This document shows, one piece after another, positions 53,597-64,000 of a DNA stretch of 64,000 bases. Both the position numbers and the translations under genes were made by a program. The stretch covers positions 25,651,163 through 25,715,162 of the forward strand of contig CM030713.1 of NCBI GenBank assembly GCA_017979445.1, given 5' to 3'. How positions within the stretch are numbered: the first letter of the stretch is position 1; the number at the start of each line of letters is the position of its first letter. This stretch comes from Akebia trifoliata. Taxonomy: Eukaryota > Streptophyta > Magnoliopsida > Ranunculales > Lardizabalaceae. The notes under the pieces were generated by a model. It saw only the letters and a program-made list of their open reading frames with translations. It ran no database searches and was not told where the DNA came from.

Positions 53597-53861
53597 ATGC
53601 CAATTCAGTGGCATCACTAAAATTGTAGTGGGAGCCACTTTTGCAGCTTTCGTTCCACTAAATTATTCCAACACTTTGCAAGTGCTCTTGGGCTTTAAAA
53701 TTTGAAGGGGTAGTTCTGTAATTTACATTCTATCCTCCTAAGAAACTCTCAAATCAATAATGTCAGACCCATATTGATGTTATTATGATTTGGAACTTGA
53801 AAGAATTTTTTTGCTGAGACTTGAATAGCTCTTAGAGTGCATGATCCTTCCAAATATATAT
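53597..53861. other. Intergenic spacer
   Basis: This stretch lies between the Pack-MULE and the fold-back array. It contains ATTGTAGTGGGAGCCACTTTTGC with a small internal symmetry, but nothing assignable. Confidence 0.3.
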
Positions 53862-55395
53862 ATATATAGGCCCTGTTCATCATCCTATGTTTTGCCAAAT
53901 ATGTTTTGTCCTACATAGGTTAGAAGTTTTAGAATGGGCTGATTTTTGGTGAGGATGATCTCTATGGTGAGGAGATCATCCTCACCAAAAATCAGTCAAT
54001 TCCAAAACTTCTAACCCCATAAAAAATGATTTACAAAAAATGGACAGTTCACGATTTTTCAACTTGTAAACATGGGATTAAAAACTTTAGAATGATCTGA
54101 TTTTTTGTGAGGATGATCTTCTAATCGTAGAGATCATCCTCACCAAAACTTCTAACCCATGTAGGACAAAACACGTTTGGTAAAGCGTAGGGTAAAGTGT
54201 AGGGTATTGAACATTTCCCATATATATATATATATATATATAAGGTCCCGTGCAGCAACAAACATTTTTCAAAACATGGGTTAGAGGTTTTGGAATGGGC
54301 TGATTTTTTGTGAGGATGATTTCTACGGTGAGGAGATCATCCTCACCAAAAATCAGTCCATTCCAAAACTTCTAGCCCATGTTTACAAGTTGAAAAATCG
54401 TGGACCGTCCATTTTTTGTAAACCATTTTTGATGGGGTTATAAGTTTTGTAATGGGCTGATTTTTGGTGAGGATGATCTCCTCACCATAGAGATCATCCT
54501 CACCAAAAATCAGCCCATTCCAAAACCTATAACCCATGTTTTGAAAAATGTTTTGCCAAAAAGTTTGCCATTGAACGCTACCCTATATATATAGGGTAAC
54601 GTTCAACAACAAACATTTTGGCAAAACATTTTTCAAAACATGGGTTAGAGGTTTTGGAATGGGCTGATTTTTGATGATGATGATCTCCTCACCGTAGAGA
54701 TCATTCTCACCAAAAATCAGCCCATTCCAAAACTTCTAACCCATGTTTTGAAAAATGTTTTGCCAAAAAGTTTGCCATTGAACATGACCCATATCCCATA
54801 TTTACAAGTTGAAAAATCATGGACCGTCCATTTTATGTAAAATCGTCCACGTTCAATGGCAAACTTTTTTGGCAAAACATTTTTTAAAACATGAGTTAGA
54901 AGTTTTGGAATGGGCTGATTTTTGGTGAGAATGATCTCTACGGTGAGGAGATCCTCATCACCAAAAATCAGCCCATTCCAAAACCTCTAACCCATGTTTT
55001 GCCAAAAAGTTGGCCCTTGAACGTCTCGTTCAACAGCCTACGCTTTACCCTACGTGTTTTGTCCTACATGGGTTAGAAGTTTTGGAATAGGCTGATTTTT
55101 TGTGAGGATGATCTCTATAGTTAGGAGATCATTCTCACTAAAAATTAGCTCATTCCAAAACTTCTAATCTCATAAAAAATGATTTACAAAAAATGGACGG
55201 TCCACGATTTTTCAACTTGTAAACATGGGGTTAGAAATTTCAGAATAGGCTAATTTTTGGTAAGGAGGATCTTCTAACCGTAGAGATCATCCTCACCAAA
55301 AATCAGCCAATTTCAAAACTTCTAACCCATGTAGGACAAAACACGTTTGATAAAGCGTAGGGTAAAGTGTAGGGTGTTGAACATTTCCCATATAT
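53862..55395. repeat. Array of TA-flanked fold-back elements (eight cores)
   Basis: Eight copies of a core hairpin GAGGATGATCTC-N6-GAGGAGATCATCCTC (some inverted) occur near 53952, 54108, 54313, 54467, 54676, 54921, 55096 and 55256. Each lies within larger arms TTAGAAGTTTTGGAATGGGC / GCCCATTCCAAAACTTCTAA. Outer words include TTTTGTCCTACATGGG, AAACATTTTTCAAAACATGG and GGACGGTCCACG. The modules begin or end in (TA)n runs at 53856-53869, 54220-54242, 54583-54594 and 55390-55402, suggesting insertion into TA repeats and into each other. No coding capacity is present. Confidence 0.85.
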
Positions 55396-56287
55396 ATATA
55401 TACAGAGCATTCGACTAACAATAATGCACGTTCTCACTAAAGTGAGGATGATCTATATGATGAGATCACGTTCTCAGTAAAGTTATCATCTAACCAAACT
55501 TTGAACTTTCAAAAATGTCTTTGAATTAAATTTGTTATTGTGTTTGGTACAAAGGATAAGGAGTTTTGGTCAATTTATAAGAGTATGATCACATCAAATC
55601 ACACATTCCCATTAAATTATATGTATTTCAAGGCATTCTAAAATTACAAAAATACCCTTATTATGTGGCATTGAGATGCCATTCAATACACGTGGACAAA
55701 TGGTCGTGTGTGCGGTCCCCAAAATTGCACTCACTATTATATAATGATATGTTTATAAATATCAAGAACTCTTAATAGCATTTTTGTAAAAGTATTTTAT
55801 TAAATGTATTGGATAAGTAATTATTGTAATAATATTTGAGATTTACTATTGTCACACCTACTTGTGATAATTTTAGACCATTAAATAACACCAACGTAAC
55901 AAAAAATTAAGTAACTTTTTTAAAAGTTTAATAAAGTAATTTTTAAACAATAGTCATTGCAATGGAAAGGATATACAAATCAAATATAATCCATAAATGC
56001 TTCTAGGAATCCTCGTGTGTTGGAAAGAATATTCTATTATAAAACTAAGAGCTATAAATTATACGTCTAGAAAATTATTTGTTGAATATGTTATTAAGGA
56101 AAAAAGTTAACACCTGAACCACGAGTGGATTGATGAAAAAGAACCATGAATGACATGACTATGAAAGTTCTCATTTTCCATTCTCCTTGTAGGAATGTAA
56201 GGATGAAACCGCACCCAATTTAATGAAATTATCCAAAAGTTCTTCATTGAACCAAGTTTGATATGTATAAGAGTCGTGCTGAGGTGG
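55396..56287. other. AT-rich intergenic DNA
   Basis: A few words of the fold-back family (GTGAGGATGATCTATATGATG at about 55441) remain at the left. Otherwise no gene or repeat is recognised. The minus-strand frame 56107-56382 has no known motif. Confidence 0.35.
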
Positions 56288-56435
56288 CACAAAGCATTTA
56301 TTGCGATTCTCAAAATTTTGACGTGGACATGCATATATAACCGGAGATGATTTTTAATCGCATCGTGAGGAAACACATCCAAGGTTATGTGCTCATCCCA
56401 TTAGATTTGTGAGAATCGCAATAAATACTTTTTGT
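56288..56435. repeat. Small inverted repeat
   Basis: AAGCATTTATTGCGATTCTC (about 56293-56314) pairs with GAGAATCGCAATAAATACTT (about 56408-56429). The arms extend imperfectly to about 30 bp with a loop of about 90 bp. It may be a decayed MITE. Confidence 0.6.
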
Positions 56436-56489
56436 CATTTCAACATTTTCTTATATATAACTATCATCTCCTATTTCATTAAATGTTTT

Positions 56490-56528
<39 letters not shown>

Positions 56529-57420
56529 TCTATGACTTAAAAGTTGCATATTGGGCTGATTTTTTTGTAAGGATGATCAATATGGTAAGGAGATCATTCT
56601 CGTAAAAAATCATCAAAATCTAAAATTTCTAAACCCATCAAAAGTGATTGACAAATTAATGGTAAAAAATCGAAGGTCCACACTTCTAAACCACTTTTGA
56701 TGGGGTTAGAAGTTTCAGATTGCGCTGATTTTTTTTACGAAGTTGATATCCTTGCCATAGAGATCACCCTCCCAAAAAACCAGCTCATTCCAAAACTTTT
56801 AACCCAAATGAGACAAAGGTGTTGATTTTGTATTGTTTCCCAAACGTTGTCTGTTCAAATCCGACCCTATATATATAAAAGATAGCATTCAACAACTAAA
56901 ATTTTGTCCTATATAGTTAAAAGTCTCGGAATGAGTTGATTTTTTGTGAGGATGATATATATGACGAGGAGATCATCATCACAAAAACTCAACTCAATCT
57001 GAAATATCTAACCTCATCAAAAGTGGATTACAAATTAACAGTAAAAATTTGATGGTTCACAATTCTTTAACTTGTAAACTATTTTTGATGAGGTTAAAAG
57101 TTTCAGATTGGGCTATATTTTTGTGATAATGACCTCCTCCACCATATAGATGGCCTTAAAAAATCAGTCAATTTCGAGACTTTTAATTCATATAGGACAA
57201 AACTTTTGCTATATATATATATATATATATGAGTAACGTTTAACAAACAATGTGGGAAAACAAAATTGTCTTATATGACTTAAAAGTTTCAGATTGGATT
57301 GTCATTTTTTAGAATATTCTCTATGCTGAGGAAATCATCCTCACAAAAAAATCAACCCATTACGAAACTTCTAACCCATATAGGACAAACATTGTCTATT
57401 GAACAAGACCCCATATATAT
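56490..57420. repeat. Second array of the TA-flanked fold-back family (diverged)
   Basis: It starts in a (TA)n run (56490-56523), has further runs at about 56868-56878 and 57207-57230, and ends at a short one near 57413. Core words (GATGATCAATATGGTAAGGAG, GATGATATATATGACGAGGAG, CACCATATAGATGG) and arms (TTCAGATTGGGCTGA, AACTTCTAACCCATATAGGA) are diverged copies of the array at 53.9-55.4 kb. There are about five cores. Confidence 0.75.
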
Positions 57421-58405
57421 AAAATGAATTTATTAAAAATCTCCCATACTAATTAACTTACCTTAGTTTCAAGTTGCAAAGATTCATTAAAGAGGAGGAG
57501 GCGACTCAAACTATAATATTTGTGATTAAATCACATGGAATAGATTTTATGTCGATAATTCTTTGAACAATTGATGATTGTAATGGTAATGTTTATATGA
57601 TTTGAGCTCCTATCAATTCCAATTCTGATTCTCATATCGCAAAAGATCTCTTTGTTAAAACTTCATACATTCAAGTATAGTTGGCACTTCAAACATCCAT
57701 GTATTACAAAAATCAGGATTTATGAAAGAGTAATTTTTTTATAATTATTTAGGAATTTAAATAAAATAAAATAATTTTATATCATAGTTTATAATTTAAT
57801 ATATTAAATGGATATTTTTATAATTTAAATATTAATACAAGTTCTTGGGCTCCCCAGCCCAACCCGGCGCATTACATATTGGGCACCCAAACCAACATCC
57901 TTACGTCCATGGTTTTGCCACGTCATCCAGTTTATAATCGTAGATATCCACACGAGGGAGGAAATCGGGCGGCCAAGTCGAAAGAATATGCGACTCACTC
58001 AAAGGTATCATTCGATTGGATATTCGAATAGAGGGTTTTAGGTGCGAATATACTCTCTTTGCACCACTAAATATAATTATTATAAAAATAAGACGTGCTG
58101 ATAAAATACTCGAGATTTATCGAAAAATTACGAGCTTGCCATGTCCTCGTAATTGGATAAGATGACGTTTTTACCATTTTAACCTGCAAAGCTTTCGTCT
58201 TGGACACGCATGTTAAATTGGATGACGATATATTTGATAGAGATAGGTACGCCTTTGACAAAATTAAGATGAAAAACAACAGATTTGATAGATTACCCCC
58301 CAACCACTCATGTTTTTCATTTACATTTTATCCAACTGAAGTTCTTAGAATCAAACCTCTTTTTTTTTTTTTTTTTGCCACATAGATATGCCGAGTTCCA
58401 TCTCT
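57421..58405. other. Intergenic DNA with a GC-richer, promoter-like patch
   Basis: The stretch 57850-58070 is much richer in GC than its surroundings. It has an ACGT-core word (TGCCACGTCATCC at about 57913) and three PHR1-type sites (listed separately). A T-run closes the stretch at 58361-58376. No convincing ORF is present. Confidence 0.4.
57984..58053. promoter_or_regulatory. Cluster of three P1BS-like sites (GNATATNC)
   Basis: GAATATGC (57984-57991), GGATATTC (58018-58025) and GAATATAC (58046-58053) each fit the PHR1-binding consensus GNATATNC and lie within 70 bp. Plant glycerol-3-phosphate transporters of this family are known phosphate-starvation genes, and one lies 2.4 kb downstream. 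Whether this cluster serves it is an inference; the distance is large and a SINE lies between. Confidence 0.4.
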
Positions 58406-58585
58406 CATATGTTCATGCACTTTTTTTTTATTTTTTATAACGAAGGGTATTCGGGCCAGCTTGTCCGCACCAGACTAGTCTCTACGCCCCGCACTCAGAC
58501 TATATCCCACTACGTGAAGCGATGCGTGGCCATCAAAGTTTTTTATGGGTAGTGGGATTTGAACTTGAGAGCATATGTTCATGCA
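58406..58585 (-). mobile_element. SINE with 14-bp target duplication, probably 5'-truncated
   Basis: The direct repeat CATATGTTCATGCA flanks the insert (58406-58419 and 58572-58585). The T-rich left edge shows a minus-strand element with a 3' A-rich tail. On the minus strand the body starts CTCTCAAGTTCAAATCCC, a good Pol III B box, with no room for an A box before it, so the 5' end is truncated. The 3' part (CTGGCCCGAATACCCTTCGT) looks like the common 3' domain of plant SINEs. Confidence 0.8.
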
Positions 58586-60430
58586 TTTTCGTGTATATGT
58601 GATCTTTTATCCTGAATAATTTATTATGGATCTCTAAGACAAACATATGAGTTCAATTTTGATGAGTCCATTGATCCCAACTATATATCTATTAGGGATA
58701 TTTAAAATCGACAATTATTTTTACATAATCACTTGGACCCTATCTATTTTTTCAATATTTTCTATAATACTGTTAAATGTCGTTGAATCTTATAAAATGA
58801 AGGACATCTGAGAGATGTAACAATTGAGTTTAATTTAGCCTTTAAACATGTTCAAATCATCTGGATTATTTATTTATTTATTTATGAAGTTTATTGTCTA
58901 TTGGAGTGACTCTTACTAGTGATATTCAAACTAAAAATCATAAATGACAGCTTTTACGTTGGCTCTTAATGCATCTACTCCTCATACTTTATCGAAAGGG
59001 TTATCAATGTGCAGGCTCTAAATTGGATTTGGTTGAGCTTAAATTAATCCTAACAAAATCGATCATGCCTTAAATTATGACTCTATTGGGATCAAGTTGA
59101 TTAAGTCCAAGCTCAACCCTATTGGATTCGGGTGGGGATTAAGTATATTTTTAAATATTTGAATTTATGCACACTTTGAGCTTTTTTCATATTGCTTTTC
59201 ATCAAAACATAGATTTTATCACCATCCTACTTGAAAAATAAATCGATAATGATTTTGTAACTAAAAAACTTTCACCGATTTGTACTCAATTGACTAACGT
59301 GGCAAGCGCACAAAATTATTGATATTTTTCTTGTATATCACGAAATAAAAGATCTGTGTTTATGTGCCCTTGTCATGTCAATTGCATACAAATCAAGTGA
59401 AAATTTTTGAATCAGAAAATACAACTCAAAATAAATTTATTATTTTATAATAAGCATTAATTACTATTTTTATAAAGTCACATATCAAGCCATTTTTAAT
59501 ATATAGCATAATCGTACATATACATACAAAATCAAGCCCAAAAGAAACAATTTTGCTGATGAGCTTACAATTGTAAATGATGGACATCACACACAGACTA
59601 GTATGAACCAATCTCCTTAAAGTCAAGCTCAAGAGACCTACCATGCGAGGCAACTCTTCCTAAACCACATACGTGCCATCCATGTCACTCCTCATTACCA
59701 CTTACAAGTAAATGACATAATTGGACCGTTTCTTGTGGTCCAAGTTATAAGACAATTTTTTCACTCATAAATGTAAATTTTTTTTTTTTTTTTTTGCACT
59801 TTATGATAATTAAGAGACCAACAATTATTCTAATGGAATCTAACTAATCACTGGGGGTATAAAATGGGTTGAATATGAGTTATGTGCCTCGACACGACAT
59901 TACTTTACCTCACCTGATCGATCTGAATCTAGTGATGATTTATCCGAATCCAACGAAGTTTCTTAATATAATTCAATGGGACTCGATTTATGAGTCTGAT
60001 GGGTTTAAATATGGTCTTATTTAATATGATCCTACTTGGATTTGGACTCTTAATTTTTTATCTAGACCTGAATATTAATCTGTGTTTGACCCATTTTATG
60101 CCCAATTAATAATCATATTTAACGAACGTTTGACGGGGGGATTTTCGTCACTAATAAGACGCGTCAATTAAATGGTGAGGATATTAGACAAAAACTCGTC
60201 AAACGTCGTTAAATTTGAAGTTTGAAGTCAAATTTTAGTCGATAAATTAAAATTTACTGCTTTGAAAATAGTAAATATCACCTTGTCGACAACACGTTCT
60301 TATTGTGAAATCAAAGTTCACTTTTTGGTAATTTAAAGCCACTAACGAGGGTAATTTTGATAATTTAAGATTTTTGAAATTAATGAGCAACAGCTTTAAG
60401 AGTCCACTCCTGGGAAGGATTGAATTGGTT
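58586..60430. other. Upstream region of the transporter gene
   Basis: No gene or repeat is recognised in this AT-rich stretch except a T-run at 59779-59797. A word CGAACGTTTGACGGGGGG and related AACGTCGTTAAAT words near 60120-60215 show small internal symmetry. The minus-strand ORF at 59426-59653 has no known motif. Confidence 0.4.
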
Positions 60431-60437
60431 CGTTACG

Positions 60438-60445
60438 CTATATAG
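60438..60445 (+). promoter_or_regulatory. Likely TATA box of the transporter gene
   Basis: CTATATAG is followed by a GA-rich leader (60446-60486, GAGAGAAGAGAAAG and GAGAGAGAGA). The likely transcription start is 25-35 bp downstream, near 60470. The placement just before a GA-rich leader and a clean 5'UTR splice donor supports it. Confidence 0.6.
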
Positions 60446-60469
60446 GAGAGAGAAGAGAAAGAAAAGAGA

Positions 60470-61374
60470 GAACAGAGAGAGAGAGATCAGTGCACGAAGG
60501 TATGTTCTTCTGAGATTATTAAGTGTTCTCTTTTACATTCAGATTCTCTTCAGTTAATTGGTTCTGTAAATCTGGTGGTTTGTATGTGTGTGTGTGCGTC
60601 GATGTGTGTTCTTAAGTTGTTTATTTAGTTTTATTTTTTGATGAAAAATTTTATGGGTATCGATCAGAAAGATCATTTGATGCAAATTTGATTTTTTGTT
60701 ACTTTCTTAGACGATTAGATAATGGATTTAAGATCATGGGTTCATCTAAGATTGTTTGAATGATTTCTACTAGCAAGTAAAATTCGATCTTTTTTTTTTA
60801 ATTACACTCGTTTTTTGTTTCTTTGATGTTTCATAAGTTTGAATCAAACGTAACTTTTTCTGTGATCAATCCATATTTTCCTTTATCTCTATTAAATATT
60901 AAATATATGATTTTGTTGTTTTTGAATTCTAATGTGAAAACTCTCTTAATCTAATGAACTTGCTTGCACCATTTATCTTCCCTGATTTTAAGCCAATTGA
61001 AAGACAGATAGAAGAACTAATCTCACCAATTAATTTGATTTTCAGATCTTCAGTTATAAGTAATTTCTCTGCATTTAAGCTTGGAAATGTTAATGGTTTG
61101 ATATAAAGTTGGGAGATTGTTTATTTGATGAGTCAATTTTGAGAATTTAATTTTAACACCCAACACCCATTTTAAGGAATTTGAGGTACTTAGTGATCAA
61201 TCTATATCTTTTTATTCCTATTGAGTCGTCATTATCGATCATATTTGCATCTATAATCCTCGATTATTCTGTATTAATGTTCATTCTTACTTGTTTCTTT
61301 GTTTCAGGTGACACACTTGGGTCTATAAGAGGAAGAATAATTAATCCTTGGTTCCATTCCATCTTTCTTAGATT
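60470..61374 (+). other. 5'UTR with an intron (60500-61307)
   Basis: A first non-coding exon ends CACGAAG at 60499, then GTATGTTC begins an intron of 808 bp. It ends with a pyrimidine-rich tract and CAG at 61307 (CTTTGTTTCAG). The second UTR segment, 61308-61374, has no upstream ATG. Leader introns often raise expression in plants; the splice sites are seen, the use is inferred. The start site is approximate. Confidence 0.65.
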
Positions 61375-63464
61375 ATGATTCCACCCATGGGTCCATTAGA
61401 GGAATCGAAACCCGAAACAAGTTGTTCTTCTAAGCCCCTTGGAATTCGATTCATAGAGTACGTGAAAAACTCATCAATCTCCTTCAGAACCTACCAAGCA
61501 ATTGTTCTAATTCTAACATTTTTCGCTTACACGAGTTACCATGCCACACGGAAGACTACTAGTATCGTCAAGAGTGTTCTTGACCCCGCAAAATCACAAT
61601 CAAGATTGGGTTACTCCCCATGGTCAAGAAACTTATTCCTTAAATCAAACAACACCACTAAAATTGGAGTAAACCTTAGAAATGGTTGGGCTCCATTTGA
61701 TGGATCAAATGGTAGTGCCTTGTTAGGAGATATCGATTTAGCTTTCCTATCGTTCTACTCTTTGGGAATGTACTTTGCAGGACATTTAGGCGATCGATTG
61801 AATTTAAGGATATTTCTTACAATTGGAATGGTAGGGACTGGTCTGTTCACCTCACTCTTCGGAGTAGGATATTGGTTAAATATCCACAATTTTTGGTACT
61901 TTTTGATAATTCAAATGTTTGCGGGTTTGTTCCAATCTACCGGATGGCCTTCAGTGGTTGCCGTAGTTGGGAACTGGTTTGGGAAGAGAAAGCGTGGTTT
62001 AATTATGGGGATTTGGAATGCCCATACTTCGGTTGGGAATATCTCGGGTTCTCTAATTGCTTCTGCTTTATTACAATATGGTTGGGGTTGGTCCTTCGTC
62101 GTGCCTGGTCTCCTTATTGCCTTTGTCGGGTTGGTTTTGTTTCTACTGTTGCCTGTTAATCCTGAATCCGTGGGAGCTGACACGGAAGATGAATTGACAC
62201 CTCCCATGAAGGATAGTGAGGGAGTGACGGTGCCTCTACTTGATTCGAACACAAGTGTGAAACAGAACGCCATTGGATTCATAGAGGCTTGGAGGATTCC
62301 TGGGGTTGCCCCTTTTGCTTTGTGCCTCTTCTTCTCGAAATTGGTGGCTTACACATTCTTGTATTGGCTTCCTTTCTACATTAGCCGCACAGGTATAACT
62401 CAATTTCGAATGCTTGTTATTTGCATTATAGATTTGTAATGTGTTGAGTGTATATTTTCCTCCACTCTTAGGTGTGTCATACCCTAGTTAAGCCCTGGGA
62501 CCCTTTATATTCATATTTCATTGCTTTGTGCCTCTTCTTTATTAAATTCTGTCTAAATATAGATGGATCTATTTTTGAGCTAAATCACTTGTTACATGTA
62601 AGTGGAAGTCGGAATCTAAGATGGAACAAGATAAGCATTGAATCAACGAAGGATTGGCCTTGAGTATGAAAGATTATATTACATTATGTAAACTAAAATC
62701 AGGATTAGGGGGTCTTCTTCAGTTAGTATTTTAAGTATTCTTAACAACCCGAAGAACCAAACTGTCTTCTGCTCCATTCCTAGTTTCGCATTTGATACTT
62801 TTTTAAGTCCATTGGTTATGGATGTGTTTTTGAGTCTGTTTGCAAAGATAAAAACATGAAGATTCTCTATTTAATTATGTTACATTGTCATCTTACAGAA
62901 ATCGAAGGTAAATATCTATCCAATGAGACAGCCGGGAATCTATCAACAATGTTTGATGTTGGAGGGGTATTAGGGGGAATTCTAGCAGGACACATTTCTG
63001 ATCGTCTTGATGCTAGAGCCATAACGGCAGCAAGTTTTATGTATTGCGCAATCCCAGCCTTGTTTTTCTACAGAATCTATGGTCACATCTCCTTATATGT
63101 GAACGTCGTCCTTATGTTAATCACGGGCATGCTTGTCAACGCCCCTTATGCCCTTATAACAACAGCAGTATCAGCTGACTTGGGCACACACAGCTCATTA
63201 AATGGAAATTCGAGAGCATTGGCTACGGTGACAGCAATCATAGATGGGACTGGTTCACTTGGGGCAGCACTTGGGCCGTTGTTGACCGGATACATATCTG
63301 CAAAGAGTTGGAACATGGTGTTTGTAATGTTGATGGTGGCAGCGTTAGTGGCAGGGCTGCTTCTAACTCGATTGGTAATGGCAGAAGTGGCGGCGAAGAT
63401 CGAGGTGTTGAGGCCACGAACGAGTGGCCAATCAAGATCTGCAACAACAGAACTTGAAGTATAG
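61375..63464 (+). CDS. G3PP: Glycerol-3-phosphate transporter (SLC37/GlpT-type major facilitator)
   Basis: Two coding exons, 61375-62392 and 62899-63464, join across a GT...AG intron (62393-62898; ACAG|GTATAA and TTACAG|AA) to give 527 residues, the usual length for the plant family. The protein is a 12-helix major facilitator. Near residues 45-66 is [15 protein letters not shown], with the Arg-Lys of the substrate region. Near 140 is [10 protein letters not shown] (motif A). Near 185-225 are [20 protein letters not shown] and [16 protein letters not shown], the most conserved signature. Exon 2 repeats motif A ([10 protein letters not shown]) and has [19 protein letters not shown] and ALGPLLTGY. 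The acidic central loop lies near residues 265-285. It should move glycerol-3-phosphate against phosphate across a membrane; which membrane is not shown. A second ATG at 61387 is an alternative start. No damage is seen, and the gene looks functional. Confidence 0.93.
62393..62898 (+). other. Intron 2 of the transporter gene
   Basis: The 506-bp intron splits a Glu codon after its first base (phase 1). Donor GTATAA and acceptor TCTTACAG are standard, and the stretch before the acceptor is moderately T-rich. Joining gives ...ISRT then [14 protein letters not shown], which matches the family without gaps. Confidence 0.88.
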
Positions 63465-63669
63465 TTTATTTGGGTCTAGAAGAGATGATATAATTAAAAA
63501 AAACAGGTGCTTATTGTTTCATTCGTTGAGCTTTGGTTCATTTCCTCTGATGTTGAGATGAAAATGTGGAATGAAATGTAGCAACTTCTTTTCGCCCGTG
63601 TTTGAAGGATGGGAGAGTTGGGTCCTTAGGGTTTTATATGTGTACATGTACATTATTTTGTAAGTTTAT
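63465..63669 (+). other. Likely 3'UTR and downstream flank of the transporter gene
   Basis: This stretch follows the stop at 63462-63464. Possible polyadenylation signals are the A-rich AATTAAAAAAAAC at about 63490 and GGAATGAAATGTAG at about 63568. No exact AATAAA is present. Confidence 0.4.
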
Positions 63670-63985
63670 AAATGGTTCATTGAATTTGTGGTAGTGACCA
63701 TTTCTTCTTTTATCTAATTTTATCGGCGAGGAAAAATTGAAGTTTAAACCATAAACATTATTTGGTTTTGATGGCTCATCAAACCTGTGATGGTGACCAT
63801 TTTTTCTAATTTTACTGGCGAGGAGAAATCGAAGTTTAAGCATTATAAACCATAAACATTATTTGGTTTGGATGGCTCATCGAACCTGTGATAGTGACCA
63901 TTTCTTCTTTTTCTAATTTTATTGGCGAGGAAAAATCGAAGTTTAAGCATTATAAACCATAAACATGTTTTGGTTTCGCCTTTTC
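63670..63985. repeat. Tandem repeat of about 100 bp, three copies
   Basis: GTGACCATTTCTTC-type words at 63694, 63793 and 63894 mark three units of 99-101 bp. The shared text is TTGGCGAGGAAAAATCGAAG, TATAAACCATAAACATTAT, TTGGTTTGGATGGCTCATCG and AACCTGTGATAGTG. The array lies 200 bp after the transporter stop codon and may be transcribed with its 3' end. Confidence 0.85.
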
Positions 63986-64000
63986 ACATCATCCCGAGCT

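Noticed and set aside
61911..62282. Minus-strand ORF of 123 residues
   Set aside because: It is antisense to exon 1 of the transporter gene and has no motif of its own.

Overview
The window is nuclear DNA of a flowering plant. It is AT-rich, intron-containing and densely packed with nested plant transposable elements. It also carries fragments of plastid ycf1 and ycf2 and one clearly functional-looking plant gene, a glycerol-3-phosphate transporter of the SLC37/GlpT type at 60.4-63.5 kb. The species cannot be named from the sequence.

The middle of the window (about 6.1-43.2 kb) was originally a tandem array of a long satellite with a unit of about 0.96 kb. Later insertions split it into four visible blocks (6083-7662, 16651-18078, 21381-29880, 42841-43170). 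The first insertion is a 9-kb PIF/Harbinger transposon with 3-bp TTA duplications, which carries a truncated Tekay/Del-like LTR element inside it. The second is a 3.3-kb solo LTR with CAGAC duplications. The third is a Ty3/gypsy element with CRM-clade features on the minus strand, itself split by two large solo LTRs (duplications CAAAC and ATTTT). Removing the three insertions restores the satellite period each time (957, about 968 and about 959 bp), so the order of events can be read directly.

Left of the array (1-6 kb) are small inverted-repeat elements, a poly(A) retroposon with a 16-bp duplication, and a decayed MULE transposase of the FAR1 type. Right of the array (43-60 kb) are a small hypothetical ORF with a WRC-like Cys/His pattern, a tRNA-derived SINE, and a chimeric plastid insertion. 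The plastid insertion holds ycf1 and ycf2 pieces, with ycf2 parts joined head to head, and is split by a solo LTR inside another LTR. Further right are a Pack-MULE that has captured a fragment of a CCR4-type deadenylase gene, two arrays of a TA-flanked fold-back element, a second SINE, and a cluster of three PHR1-type sites (GNATATNC).

The transporter gene has a TATA box, a GA-rich leader, a 5'UTR intron and two coding exons (527 residues). It is the only gene here I would call active. I found no complete new enzymatic system. The most unusual items are the long-period satellite with a CRM-like element inside it, the CCR4-capturing Pack-MULE and the chimeric plastid insertion.
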